A DNA stretch of 64,000 nucleotides, taken from positions 248,001 through 312,000 of the forward strand of contig CALDUY010000002.1 in the NCBI GenBank assembly GCA_937923405.1, written 5' to 3'. Positions within the stretch are counted from its first letter, which is position 1, and each line of letters begins with the position of its first letter. The position numbers were made by a program, and so were the translations under genes. Below the pieces are notes generated by a model. That model did not search any database, was not told the origin of the DNA, and saw only the letters and a list, made by a program, of their open reading frames with translations. This document shows positions 52,442 through 62,283 of the stretch, piece after piece. The stretch comes from an uncultured Gemmataceae bacterium. Lineage in GTDB: Bacteria; Planctomycetota; Planctomycetia; Gemmatales; Gemmataceae.

Positions 52442-53650
52442 TTAGCGAGAGGCATTCTCCAGTTCTGGCATGGACAAGCCAGCCCGGATCTCCATGAGTT
52501 TCATCACGTCGCGACCACACAGCAGCCCCACCAGTTGCCCGTTGTCGACGACAGCAAGACGGCTACTGCCGCTCTCAGCTAGCTTCCGCAACGCTTGTAG
52601 CATCGGCTCATTGGGGCGGATGACCGGCAACGGTTCACCGCGGTGGACTACGTCGTTGGCCCGGAGCGTTTGCCATTGCTCACGCGGCATCTCCTGCAGC
52701 GAACGCAAAGTCAGGATTCCCTGATACTGGCCATTCTCTACCACGGGATAGGCTTTGTAGGGATAGCGGAGAAAATACTCATCGGCGACGTCGCGTAGGG
52801 AAAGCCCCCCTTCGACCGTGACCGGATTTTGCCGCATCATATCGGCCACCGTGACACCTCGAAACATGTGCTGTAACTGGGCGTAGGCAATGCTAGAGTG
52901 AGCGGCGTTTTGCAGAAACATGCCCAGGAAAAACAGCCAGAGTCCGCCCAAGAGATTCCCGCCGAAGAACATCATCAGAAACCCGCCTAGGAAGAGCAGC
53001 CACGAAAAGGCAATGCCCACTCCGCCAGCAATCCGTGTGCTGTTGAGATAACTGCCCGAGACCGCCCAGAGGATGCCGCGCAGCACACGTCCGCCGTCCA
53101 ACGGAAATGCGGGAATGAGATTGAAAAACAACACCAGCGTGTTAATCATCCCCAAATAGAATAACAGCGCCGACGCTCCGGCAGCGATCGGGCCGCCACC
53201 CTGCAATGTCAGAAGGCCGTCGCTCAATTGCCATTCGGTCCCCGTGATCGATACGACCAGTGTCAAGGCCAGATGGAAGATCGCGATGAGCAGCACGGTC
53301 ACAGCGGGACCCCCCAAAGCAATCAGGATTTCGTGGAACGCCTGCTTAGGATCGCTGCCCAACTCAGCGACGCCACCAAAGACAAACAGGCGGATTCCCC
53401 GTACCGGAATGCCATAGCGCTTGGCCACGAAAGCATGGCCCAACTCGTGCAACAAGATCGATAGAAACAGTCCCAATGCGGCCAGAATTCCCAGCGACCA
53501 GTACATTACTCGGTTGGTCTCGAACTCCGGCAGAGTCTGTGGAAAAAAGCCCAGGGACAGGGTCCACGAGATCAGAAAAATCGCCAGAAACCAGCTCCAG
53601 TGCAGCCGGAAGGGAATGCCAAACAATTTGCCTAGAAAGATGTCGCCCAT
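52442..53650 (-). CDS. M50 site-2 protease with CBS domains
   Basis: 402 residues from the ATG at 53650 (AAAGGAG upstream). Starts with the Rip3/SpoIVFB-like pattern GKLFGIPFRLHWSWFLAIFLI. Zinc motif HELGH is at 68-72 and the second motif NLIPAFPLDGGRVLRG near 175-190, with about six helices in all. Two C-terminal CBS domains (~270-390) may sense adenine nucleotides. No PDZ domain, so distinct from the large RseP homologue at 4231. Divergent from the cation ATPase gene with 88 bases between starts, suggesting a shared control region. Confidence 0.93.
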   Translation of the reverse strand: MGDIFLGKLFGIPFRLHWSWFLAIFLISWTLSLGFFPQTLPEFETNRVMYWSLGILAALGLFLSILLHELGHAFVAKRYGIPVRGIRLFVFGGVAELGSDPKQAFHEILIALGGPAVTVLLIAIFHLALTLVVSITGTEWQLSDGLLTLQGGGPIAAGASALLFYLGMINTLVLFFNLIPAFPLDGGRVLRGILWAVSGSYLNSTRIAGGVGIAFSWLLFLGGFLMMFFGGNLLGGLWLFFLGMFLQNAAHSSIAYAQLQHMFRGVTVADMMRQNPVTVEGGLSLRDVADEYFLRYPYKAYPVVENGQYQGILTLRSLQEMPREQWQTLRANDVVHRGEPLPVIRPNEPMLQALRKLAESGSSRLAVVDNGQLVGLLCGRDVMKLMEIRAGLSMPELENASR

Positions 53651-53738
53651 AGTGGTCACTCCTTTTCCATGATGATAATAGGAAAAAAGTAAGCCAGCAT
53701 GGCAGCAGGGACGCGAAGGTTTTACCTTCGAGGTGACG

Positions 53739-56474
53739 ATGGCAACCAAGCAACAAGCACATCGAGCCTGGCACGTCCTGGCTCTGCCCGAACTGTACAA
53801 GGTAATCGAGGGATCCGAAACAGGACTGACTAAAGCCGAAGCTCAAGAGCGTCTGAGCCAGTTTGGTCCCAACAAACTGCCTGAACAACCGCCGCCAACC
53901 TGGTGGCAAATCGCCCTGCGGCAATTTCAGAGTCCGCTGATCTATATTTTGGCCATCGCCGCCGTCGTCTCCCTGATCGTACATCCGGACGATCCGACCG
54001 ATGCGATCTTCATCGGAGTGGTTCTACTCCTGAATGCGCTGATTGGTGGGTATCAAGAATGGAAGGCGGAGCAGAGTACACGCGCCTTACAGAAGTTTTT
54101 GCACATCCGAGCCAGAATTCTGCGCGACGGCGAAGTCCAGGAAGTGGACGCCGAAGAAGTCGTGCCCGGCGACATTGTGTTGCTCGAATCGGGCAATCGC
54201 ATTCCAGCGGATCTACGCTTGCTCACTGCTCAGGGATTGGAGGTCGAGGAAGCGTTCCTCACCGGTGAATCGCTGCCCGTCACAAAGAATCCCGCGTGGA
54301 CTGGCGACGAGGCTGCCCCCCTGGGGGATCGCTTCAACATGGCCTACGCGGGGTCGATCGTGGTCCGGGGCCGCGCTCGGGGAGTGGTTGTTGGTACCGG
54401 CACTGCGACGGCAGTCGGTCAGCTTGCCTTGGATGTTCTCGGCGCGACGGGGGGCAAACCGCCCCTGCTGGAACGCATGGAGAAGTTTACTCACGTAGTC
54501 GCGTATGCCATCCTCGCTGCCGCTGCCGTGGTCACTCTCATCGGGGTGCTGGTTCGTGGCTACAGCTTCGGCGAGATGTTTATGTTTGGCGTGGCCTTGG
54601 CGGTCTCTGCCATTCCCGAAGGCCTGCCAATTGCTCTAACCGTCGCCCTGGCCGTGGCGACGACGCGGATGGCTCGGGCTGGCGTCATCGTTCGCCGACT
54701 CGCCGCGGTCGAGGGCCTCGGCAGTTGCACTCTCATTGCCAGCGACAAGACTGGCACCTTGACCTGTAACGAACTCACCGTGAGAGAAGCATACTTACCA
54801 GATGGTAAAACGCTGCAAATAACCGGCGAAGGCTTCGTGCCCACAGGAGAAGTGCAGTTTCAAGATAAGCCGGTTGGTCAACCCCAACCAGAGGGGCTGT
54901 ACGAGTTGGTTCGAGCTGGCGTCCTCTGCAACGAAGGCGACCTGCATCAGCGAGACGGTACCTGGGTCTGGCGCGGCGATCCGACCGACCTAGCTCTGCT
55001 GTCGTTGGGCTATAAAGTCGGTCAATCGCGGGCGAACTTCCTGGAGCAATACCCGCTGCTCGCCGAGCTTCCCTTCGAGCCGGAACGCCAGTTCGCCGCT
55101 TCGTTTCATCGGGTTGGCCAGCAGCCGCACGTTTTCGTCAAGGGAGCCCCCGAACGCATCCTGGCCATGTGCCGGGTCAGTCACGAGGCCGACCGCATGG
55201 CAGTGTTGAAGAAGCAGACGGAGGCGATGGCGGCACGAGGGCTGCGGGTGCTGGCGTTGGCCGAAGGACCGCTGACGGAGCCGCTCAATCCCGGCACTCC
55301 TCCGGATCAGTTTCAGCAGCTGACTTTCCTTGGTTTTGTCGGCATGATCGATCCGTTGCGTCCCGGAGTGCGCGAGGCAGTGGCTTCGTGCCGTGAGGCC
55401 GGCATCACGGTCAACATGATTACTGGCGATCATCCAGTGACAGCTCTGGCCATCGCTCGCGATTTGGGCTTCGCCGACCGACCAGAGCAGGTCATCTCCG
55501 GTCGCGAGTTGGAGGGGAAAACAGCTGACGAGTTGACGCAACTGATCCAGCGTGTGCGTGTCTTCGCGCGCACCTCGCCGGCACAGAAGAAAGAGTTGGT
55601 CGAGGCTGCCCGACGTGCGGGCCACTTCGTTGCTGTCACGGGAGACGGCGTGAACGATGCTCCCGCACTGCGCGAGGCCAACATCGGCGTAGCGATGGGA
55701 AAATCCGGCACCGACGTAGCTCGCGAGGCCGCCGAACTCGTCATTACTGATGATAACTTCGCGACCATCGTTCGCGGCGTCGAGGAAGGCCGCATCGCTT
55801 ACGACAATGTCCGCAAGGTGATCTATCTGCTCATTTCGACGGGAGCTGCCGAGGTGTTGCTGCTCACGCTCGCGGTCGTGACAGGGTATCCCGACAACGT
55901 CACCGGCATGCTGGTTCTTCCATTGCTGCCCGCGCAGATTCTTTGGCTGAATCTGGTGACCAACGGTATTCAGGACGTGGCCCTGGCGTTCGAGCCAAGC
56001 GAAGGCAACGTGCTACGGCGCAAGCCGCGCCCACCGGGAGAGCCGATCTTCAATCGGCTGATGATCGAACGCACCTTAGTAGCCGCTCTGGTTATGGGCA
56101 GCGTGGGGTTCGGGGCCTTTTGTTACATGATTGAAGTGTTGGAGATGGAAGAAAAATCCGCTCGCAACGCCCTGTTGTTACTCATCGTTCTCTTCCAGAA
56201 CATTCACATTGGCAATTGTCGATCGGAGACGCAGTCGGCGTTGGTCCTGTCGCCGTTTCGCAGTCCGATCCTTCTGGGCGGTGTCATCGTTGCTTTTCTT
56301 GTCCATCTGGGGTCGATGTATCTGCCGTTCATGCAACGAGTGCTACAAACGGAGCCAGTGAATCTCACCACTTGGGCGGTATTGATCGGGTTGGCATTGA
56401 CAATCTTCGTGGCGATGGAGTTGCACAAGGTCATCTGGCGACGGCGAGAACGCCGAGCCGAACAGCCGGGATAA
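53739..56474 (+). CDS. P-type cation-transporting ATPase (Ca2+/PMA type II)
   Basis: 911 residues from the ATG at 53739. Family layout: N-terminal cation-ATPase domain, helices ~65-110, actuator loop with TGES (175-178), PEGLP in M4 (293-297), phosphorylation site DKTGTLT (Asp336), nucleotide domain with KGAPE, hinge TGDGVNDAPALR, and six C-terminal helices ending in a basic tail. PEGLP is typical of Ca2+ (SERCA/PMR1) and Na+/K+ types. M6 reads NLVTNGIQDVALAFEP (N...D kept), which favours Ca2+ or Mn2+. Exact ion not proven. Divergent from the M50-CBS protease. Confidence 0.93.
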   Translation: MATKQQAHRAWHVLALPELYKVIEGSETGLTKAEAQERLSQFGPNKLPEQPPPTWWQIALRQFQSPLIYILAIAAVVSLIVHPDDPTDAIFIGVVLLLNALIGGYQEWKAEQSTRALQKFLHIRARILRDGEVQEVDAEEVVPGDIVLLESGNRIPADLRLLTAQGLEVEEAFLTGESLPVTKNPAWTGDEAAPLGDRFNMAYAGSIVVRGRARGVVVGTGTATAVGQLALDVLGATGGKPPLLERMEKFTHVVAYAILAAAAVVTLIGVLVRGYSFGEMFMFGVALAVSAIPEGLPIALTVALAVATTRMARAGVIVRRLAAVEGLGSCTLIASDKTGTLTCNELTVREAYLPDGKTLQITGEGFVPTGEVQFQDKPVGQPQPEGLYELVRAGVLCNEGDLHQRDGTWVWRGDPTDLALLSLGYKVGQSRANFLEQYPLLAELPFEPERQFAASFHRVGQQPHVFVKGAPERILAMCRVSHEADRMAVLKKQTEAMAARGLRVLALAEGPLTEPLNPGTPPDQFQQLTFLGFVGMIDPLRPGVREAVASCREAGITVNMITGDHPVTALAIARDLGFADRPEQVISGRELEGKTADELTQLIQRVRVFARTSPAQKKELVEAARRAGHFVAVTGDGVNDAPALREANIGVAMGKSGTDVAREAAELVITDDNFATIVRGVEEGRIAYDNVRKVIYLLISTGAAEVLLLTLAVVTGYPDNVTGMLVLPLLPAQILWLNLVTNGIQDVALAFEPSEGNVLRRKPRPPGEPIFNRLMIERTLVAALVMGSVGFGAFCYMIEVLEMEEKSARNALLLLIVLFQNIHIGNCRSETQSALVLSPFRSPILLGGVIVAFLVHLGSMYLPFMQRVLQTEPVNLTTWAVLIGLALTIFVAMELHKVIWRRRERRAEQPG

Positions 56475-56784
56475 TCTCTTTCTCGTCTATTGCAGATGGG
56501 AAAAAACTCTTACTAGAAGGTTGGCGATCCTGTTGTGGAGGACGATAGGATCCCACGAAGCGACCCTGGAGAGGAATTCACAGCAAGAGTATCTCGGTTG
56601 ATGTAATCGCACCAAGCTTTGTGAATTCCGCGACTAGCGAGGGAGAAAAAGGTTGCGGAGAAGCCGGAGAATTGATACTGTCTGGACTAGTTCTCTTCAT
56701 CGGAACGGTTATTGCGCCCGTAGGAAGTTGGGGAGCCCCCTCGCACTCCCCACCTGAAGTCTTCCTTTTCTGCCAGGAACAGAG
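56475..56784. other. Non-coding gap before RTX-like pseudogene
   Basis: About 310 bases without a supportable gene; short frames show only low-complexity translations. It probably includes the decayed promoter and 5' end of the following remnant. Confidence 0.4.
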
Positions 56785-57259
56785 ATGCACCACTCTGCCC
56801 CCTTCCGGACCCCTAGGTCCGCTTTCTGCAGGGCCGTCCGGTGTCCCGCCCCGGAAGTGCTTGAGGAGCAATCGCTTTCCGCCTCGATGCTCTATGTTGA
56901 TTTCGGCTTCAACTTTCCCGCAGGCGGGCTTGTCGTCAGTATCGAGGGCGGCGCGGGCAACGATACATTCCTCGCTACCCTGATGGCCTCGAACGGGACG
57001 CAGATCGGTTTTCATAGCGAAGCTGGTAATGATCGCTTGGTGACCACTCCAGGTAGGTCCACACTGATTCAGGTGTTCGGCGGTCCCGGACGTGATCTGT
57101 TGCAGTTGCGACGAGGTGCCGCGTCGTTCACCGGCATCGTGCTTTCAGAGAGGGACCGCAACGGAAGATTTAACTTCCTCGGTCGCTTGCCAATACATCT
57201 ACTTCGACATCGAAGCGTTCACGGGAACCCGTACTCAATTTTTGCCTAATTCGATTTGA
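56785..57259 (+). pseudogene. Remnant of an RTX-like secreted protein, related to the next gene
   Basis: From ~56844, PEVLEEQSLSASMLYVDFGFNFPAGGL matches the N-terminus of the intact neighbour (RLESLEERVVPTANLFLDFGENFPASGL). Two GGAGND-type repeats follow. The C-terminus NGRFNFLGRLP continues only in another frame as YIYFDIEAFTG ... QFLPNSI-stop, matching the neighbour's ending GRLPLLFFGIDRLTG ... QFLPFI. The frame breaks near 57190, and possibly also near 56850. Compared with 1074 residues next door, nearly all the middle is missing. Ends 30 bases before the intact gene. Confidence 0.7.
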
Positions 57260-57288
57260 GGCTTGGTTTGCTTACGGAGAATTCAGAG

Positions 57289-60200
57289 ATGGGTAGTCGA
57301 CTTATCCGCAGAAATCGTCCAGTCTGTTTGCGTCCCCGCCTCGAATCCCTCGAGGAACGGGTCGTGCCAACCGCCAATCTGTTCCTCGACTTCGGCGAGA
57401 ACTTCCCTGCTTCGGGGCTGGTCGTTACTCCAACTGAATTGAGTACGCTGGTCACGAAGGGAGGCCTGGGCGGCCCAACCACTATCAAGGGAGCTGATCT
57501 GAACATCACTTCTCTGTCGTCCGTGATTGTCGGCAAGATCGATCATAATGATGACGGCATCCTCGACGAACAGGACTACTTAGATTATCGCGATGATGTC
57601 CTCGCTCTGGTGCAGCGCTACTACGAGCCGTTCAACGTCAACGTCCAGTTGGTGAACAATTCGTCGGTCGCGACGATCAACAGCGCGATGCAGGCCAACG
57701 ATAACCTCGGCGTCAATGCCGGCATCTACGATGCCTACGTCATCCTGGGGCAGGTTCGTCAGGACAACTCGCCAGTCGGTGCCAAGCATGAGTACTATCG
57801 AGTGGGTGTTGATCCAGGCTATGATCACTTCGCCAACATCAGCAGCGTGCAAAACGTGCAAGATAACACCGCGTTGATGTTCGGCGATCGGTTGCTGCAA
57901 CAGGGAAGCACTCGGCAACAACGCGCCCTCTTTGGCGCGTACATGGTTGCCCAGGCAGCGGCCCAGAGCTACGCCTCGACCATCTCCGAAGGGTATCTTT
58001 GGTGGTTTATGACCCAGGACGCGATCGCCTTGTCGAAGAACGACTTGATGCGAGCATTCCAACCAATCAACCTCGCCTATGGTTCTTTGCTGACTGGAAA
58101 TGAAGGCACGGAACCCTCGATGTTCACGCGCTTTCCTCTCGTGGACGGAAACTGGAACACGGTATCTTACGACACGCCAGTGAACGTCTTTGAATCACTG
58201 GCTGAGTTTAGTCGATCGAATCTCGGGATGAAGTCGGATCCAACCCTGGTTGGAGCCGACCTTCCCAACACCGGCGAGATCGGGCCTGCCTACGTCACCG
58301 GCACGGGGGCGCATGACCTCATCACCATCACGCGACTCACCGACACGACGGCCAGCGTCAGTGTCACGGCCTATCGCAATCCAAACTTCACCGGCGTGAT
58401 CGATATACCGGGAGTGGCGGCCAACTCGTTCACTTACACCATTAACACCGAGGGCGGCCTGATCATCGACACAGGCGGCGGCAATGATCGCGTTCAGATC
58501 GATGCCCGGATCGGCGGCACCATCAAGGTGCGTGGGATGTCCGGCACCGATCAGTTGATTATCGAGGGCAAGAATGCCAAGACCGCTGTCTTCACTCCCG
58601 CTGGCACGACCAAGATCGGACTGGACGGCAAGATTGATCTGCGCGGCACCATTACCGTGGACAACACGACGGTCGTTTTCGAGGAGTTCAAAAATACTAG
58701 CCTAATCACGATCAACAATGTCGCTGACTTCACGTTCCGTTCGCCCGGCGGAGCGGACAATCTAGAGTTAGTCAACGCCGGCAATCTACTGCGGGTGCGT
58801 GGCAAGATCAACGGCAACAGCGATTTTGCACCGTTCACGGTGAGCGGCGTGCAGACGTTCACCATCGATGTGGCCAATGGGGAGCCGATCGAAGGAGCCG
58901 ACAACGTCGTCACTCTGCGCAACGCGCTGACGGCCCCGGGGCTACAGAATGTCCGTATTCTCTTTGGCGCGGGTAACGATCGCCTAGTCTTCCAGCAGGG
59001 CAATCTGGCTCTTCCGGTCGCGGGTGGCGGCTTCTTTATCGATGGTGGCGCGGGCGACGACGTCGTCGAATTTTTTGCCGGCGAAGTCAATCTAGAACCG
59101 GGGCAGTTCTTCACCTTCCTGGGCGGCGAGGGCAACGACTCGATCCAGTTCAACGATGCTTTCCTGAACGTGCCGACGACCTCGAAGTTCATCTTCGATG
59201 GTGGTGCCGGGGATGATTCCATCACGCTCAGCTCTGCGAGCATCGGTCGTTTCGAGTTCCACGGCGGTGAAGGGAATGATCGACTGGTGATTAACTCGGC
59301 GAGTGTGAATAACTTCACCTTCGACGGCGGCGCGGGCGACGACGAGTTGCTCCTCATCGGCGATCTGAACATCCTGCCCGGTGGAAAATTCACCTTCGAG
59401 GGCGGCGAAGGCAACGACTTGCTAGAAGTTGCTGGTGCAGTCACGTTCGGCAAGAATGGTAAGTTCATCTACGACGGTGGTGCGGGAACCAACACTATCG
59501 CTTCGGGTGGTTCCGCACCGCATACCTGGACAGTCGGCAACAACACCATCACGCTGGATAGCAAGTTGACCTTCACGAACGTCCAGAACGTGCGTGGCGG
59601 ATCGGGAGTCGATGTCTTCGTATTCCTACCCAACAGTGCCTTCGATGGCACGCTGGACGGAGGCGGAGGCGGAGATGTTCTCAACCTCGTTCAACTCCGT
59701 AACGTTCTGGTGAGCCTGATTCCGTCCAACGTTCAGGGCACCTTCGACATCATGACGAATGCAGGCGGGCAGCTGCTACCTGTTGTACGCAACATCAGCC
59801 AAGTCTGGGCAGGCAACGGGCTGGCCGACACCCTTCGAGGTTTGGACAGCAACTCGCGCTGGTTGTTGTCGATGAGTGGTTCGCGTTACGTCACAGGCAA
59901 GTTCCAGCTTCGCTTCCGCGGCTTCGAGCGACTGCTCAGCGGCGCGGGCAACGACGAACTGGTCATCGATGCTGCCATGCGTGGACTGAATGGAGTGATG
60001 CGGCCTGGCACACCGATCAATAACCCGGGCGGTGCTCAACTATTCTTCGATGGAGGCGGTGGACTCGATCAAGTGCGAATTCATGGTTCGCCGCTAGCCG
60101 ATGTCTTTAATGTCCTCTTCGACGCCGTGATCGTGCAGAATCGCATCCTACGTCTTGCCAACGTGCAGTCATTGCAAATCTTCGGCGGTGCGGGCAACGA

Positions 60201-60513
60201 CTCATTTACTCTGTCATCGCTTGCCTATCTGTTCAATACGATCGATCTTTATGGTGATGGTGGAGCCGATACGTTCACGATCACTCCGTCAACCACAACG
60301 GGGATTCGCGTCTTCGGCGATGGGCTGAATAACCTACCCACTCCTGGTGACGTGTTGCGCGTGATGCGGGGCGGGATCGAACTCGCTGGAGCGCGGCCAA
60401 CTCCGGGGGCCAAGTCGGGCCAGTTCAACTTCACTGGCGGACGGCTGCCGTTGCTCTTCTTCGGCATCGATCGTCTCACAGGCAATGGAGGACAGTTCCT
60501 CCCGTTTATCTGA
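57289..60513 (+). CDS. Large secreted RTX-like repeat protein
   Basis: 1074 residues from the ATG at 57289 (GGAG nine bases upstream). A basic N-terminus with RPRLESLEERVVPTAN resembles the planctomycete LEPR-type export leader rather than a classic signal peptide. An EF-hand-like loop, DHNDDGILDEQD, lies at 85-96. Residues ~100-330 resemble a conserved planctomycete domain (VQRYYEPFNVNVQLV). From ~400 to the end there are many GG(A/E)G(N/D)D units, like haemolysin-type calcium-binding repeats, in beta-helix spacing. Probably a Ca2+-bound extracellular or surface protein; no catalytic site recognised. Confidence 0.85.
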   Translation: MGSRLIRRNRPVCLRPRLESLEERVVPTANLFLDFGENFPASGLVVTPTELSTLVTKGGLGGPTTIKGADLNITSLSSVIVGKIDHNDDGILDEQDYLDYRDDVLALVQRYYEPFNVNVQLVNNSSVATINSAMQANDNLGVNAGIYDAYVILGQVRQDNSPVGAKHEYYRVGVDPGYDHFANISSVQNVQDNTALMFGDRLLQQGSTRQQRALFGAYMVAQAAAQSYASTISEGYLWWFMTQDAIALSKNDLMRAFQPINLAYGSLLTGNEGTEPSMFTRFPLVDGNWNTVSYDTPVNVFESLAEFSRSNLGMKSDPTLVGADLPNTGEIGPAYVTGTGAHDLITITRLTDTTASVSVTAYRNPNFTGVIDIPGVAANSFTYTINTEGGLIIDTGGGNDRVQIDARIGGTIKVRGMSGTDQLIIEGKNAKTAVFTPAGTTKIGLDGKIDLRGTITVDNTTVVFEEFKNTSLITINNVADFTFRSPGGADNLELVNAGNLLRVRGKINGNSDFAPFTVSGVQTFTIDVANGEPIEGADNVVTLRNALTAPGLQNVRILFGAGNDRLVFQQGNLALPVAGGGFFIDGGAGDDVVEFFAGEVNLEPGQFFTFLGGEGNDSIQFNDAFLNVPTTSKFIFDGGAGDDSITLSSASIGRFEFHGGEGNDRLVINSASVNNFTFDGGAGDDELLLIGDLNILPGGKFTFEGGEGNDLLEVAGAVTFGKNGKFIYDGGAGTNTIASGGSAPHTWTVGNNTITLDSKLTFTNVQNVRGGSGVDVFVFLPNSAFDGTLDGGGGGDVLNLVQLRNVLVSLIPSNVQGTFDIMTNAGGQLLPVVRNISQVWAGNGLADTLRGLDSNSRWLLSMSGSRYVTGKFQLRFRGFERLLSGAGNDELVIDAAMRGLNGVMRPGTPINNPGGAQLFFDGGGGLDQVRIHGSPLADVFNVLFDAVIVQNRILRLANVQSLQIFGGAGNDSFTLSSLAYLFNTIDLYGDGGADTFTITPSTTTGIRVFGDGLNNLPTPGDVLRVMRGGIELAGARPTPGAKSGQFNFTGGRLPLLFFGIDRLTGNGGQFLPFI

Positions 60514-60532
60514 GATGGGAGGCCCTCCTCAG

Positions 60533-60598
60533 CTAGGGGTGGTCCCTAGCCCTGGTGTCCGATGAATGCGGTTCGGTGTACAACACATCGAACCGCGT
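60533..60598 (+). terminator. Tandem hairpins after the RTX-like gene
   Basis: GCTAGGG-GTGGT-CCCTAGC (perfect 7-bp stem), then GCGGTTCGGTGT ... ACACATCGAACCGC (8-bp perfect lower stem). Between the RTX-like gene and the PfkB kinase; no strong T-run, so termination is inferred. Confidence 0.4.
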
Positions 60599-60618
60599 TC
60601 CGTTTCTCTGAGGATTCA

Positions 60619-61605
60619 ATGAAACAGTTTCAGCTTTATGGTCTGGGTAATGCCCTGGTGGACATCTTCGTCGAGGTGAGTGAAGAGGAGTTTGCCTCCT
60701 TGGGGTTCGAGCGAGGCTCGATGCGGCTGGTGGAAGCTCCCGAACAAAAGGAATTGCTCGCTCGCTTGCAACGCCATGAGCCACGTCTGGTCAGCGGAGG
60801 TTCGGTAGCCAATTCGACCATCGCTTTCTCGCAGCTGGGAGGCAAAGCAGCGTTCTGTGGCTGCGTTGGCGATGATCGCTATGGCCTCTTTTACAAGAGC
60901 GAGTTTGATCATCTGGGAGTGAACATCGCCAATCCCGTGGTCGTGGGCGAGACGACTGGAACCGTGGCCTGTCTGATCACACCCGATGCCGAGCGCACCA
61001 TGCGAACTTGCCTGGCGGTTAGCAGTCATCTGGCCGAACGCCACGTTGATGAAGCCCGCTTGCGGGCCTCGGAATGGCTGTTCATCGAGGGCTACGTCTT
61101 TGCCAATCCGCAAACGGGACAGGGGGCGATTCGCCGTGCCATCCAATTGGCGAAGCAGCACGGTGTGAAAATCGCCATCACCTGCTCGGAAGCGTTTGTC
61201 GTACAAGTGTTTGGAGAAGCGTTCTTCGAGGCGTTGGCCCAGACCGATCTATTATTCTGTAATGCCTCGGAAGCATGTGCGGTCACCGGAGCGGAATCCG
61301 CGGAAGAAGCGTTCGCGCGGCTGGCAGACAAGGTGCCGTCCGCTGTCGTGACCGATGGAGCCAACGGAGTCTACATCCGTCATCAGGGCACGATTGCCCA
61401 CGTTCCGGCTTTTTCTTGTGTGCCGGTCGATCTCACCGGAGCAGGCGACATGCTGGCCGGAGCGTTTCTGTACGGCATCACGCACGGCATTGCTCCGGAC
61501 GTTGCCGGACGTGCCGGATGCTACCTGGCGCACAAGGTGATCACGCAAGTCGGGGCACGGTTACATGAGGGAGCTAGACTGTACTGGAACGAACTGCTCG
61601 GTTAA
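60619..61605 (+). CDS. PfkB-family sugar/nucleoside kinase (adenosine kinase-like)
   Basis: 328 residues from the ATG at 60619. PfkB layout: YGLGNALVDIFVEV (N-terminal strand), SGGSVANSTIAFSQLGGKAAFCG (substrate-lid GG motif) and the C-terminal catalytic signature DLTGAGDMLAGAFLYG with the Asp base. ERTMRTCLAVSSHL resembles adenosine kinases and related nucleoside kinases. Substrate is likely a nucleoside or sugar; adenosine kinase is the best guess. thpR follows after 22 bases, so co-transcribed. Confidence 0.88.
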   Translation: MKQFQLYGLGNALVDIFVEVSEEEFASLGFERGSMRLVEAPEQKELLARLQRHEPRLVSGGSVANSTIAFSQLGGKAAFCGCVGDDRYGLFYKSEFDHLGVNIANPVVVGETTGTVACLITPDAERTMRTCLAVSSHLAERHVDEARLRASEWLFIEGYVFANPQTGQGAIRRAIQLAKQHGVKIAITCSEAFVVQVFGEAFFEALAQTDLLFCNASEACAVTGAESAEEAFARLADKVPSAVVTDGANGVYIRHQGTIAHVPAFSCVPVDLTGAGDMLAGAFLYGITHGIAPDVAGRAGCYLAHKVITQVGARLHEGARLYWNELLG

Positions 61606-61627
61606 AGAAAGATAAGAGAGATGGGTT

Positions 61628-62197
61628 ATGTCGCGTTTGCGCACCTTCATCGCCGTGGCGGTCGACCGCGCCATCCGCGGTCGCCTGGTAAGTCTGCAAG
61701 CAGCGCTGGCTCGCTCGGCGGAAGGGGTCAAATGGGTCGAAGAGGAAAATCTGCACGTCACGCTGTTGTTTCTCGGCGACGTGGACGAACGCGACGTGAC
61801 CGAGGTGTGTCGAACCGTGGCGAAGGTTTGTGCCGCCCACGAACCGTTTCTGCTACGAGTCGAAGGAGTTGGTTGCTTTCCGCAAGCCAAGCGTCCACGA
61901 ACCATCTGGGCCGGGATCAGTAGCGGCACGAAGGAGTTGATCGCGCTGCATGCGGCCTTGGAACCGGCGCTCTCCGAACTCGGCTGCTATCGGCACGAAG
62001 AACGGCAATATACGCCGCACCTCACCTTGGGGCGCGTCAAGCACTCAGATAACGGCCAGGCTTTGGTCAGTGCCTTGCAACGGCACACGGACTGGGTGGG
62101 GGGCGAATGCGAGGTGGCCGAGATTTTGGTCATGAGTAGTCAGCTAACTCCCCGTGGGCCGATTTATGGAGTTCTCAGCACTGCGGAACTGGGATAA
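61628..62197 (+). CDS. thpR: RNA 2',3'-cyclic phosphodiesterase
   Basis: 189-residue 2H phosphoesterase, normal length. Two catalytic HxTx motifs: HVTL (His43-Thr45) and HLTL (His131-Thr133). N-terminus RLRTFIAVAVD and end SSQLTPRGPIYGVL are typical of ThpR/LigT. It opens 2',3'-cyclic phosphates on RNA ends, with some ligase activity in vitro in relatives. Between the PfkB kinase and the CDO-sulfite oxidase fusion gene on the same strand. Confidence 0.92.
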   Translation: MSRLRTFIAVAVDRAIRGRLVSLQAALARSAEGVKWVEEENLHVTLLFLGDVDERDVTEVCRTVAKVCAAHEPFLLRVEGVGCFPQAKRPRTIWAGISSGTKELIALHAALEPALSELGCYRHEERQYTPHLTLGRVKHSDNGQALVSALQRHTDWVGGECEVAEILVMSSQLTPRGPIYGVLSTAELG

Positions 62198-62283
62198 TCC
62201 CTAGCAAAACAGGAGATTGACTTTCCATGTCGGCCTCAGGCGGTTAGGTTAAGCTGTACCGGTCGATCTCTCGGAGGCGGTGC

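Noticed and set aside
57580..59468. Long minus-strand frames inside the RTX-like gene
   Set aside because: They are shadows of the regular GGxGND repeat coding and give Pro/Ser-rich, low-complexity translations.
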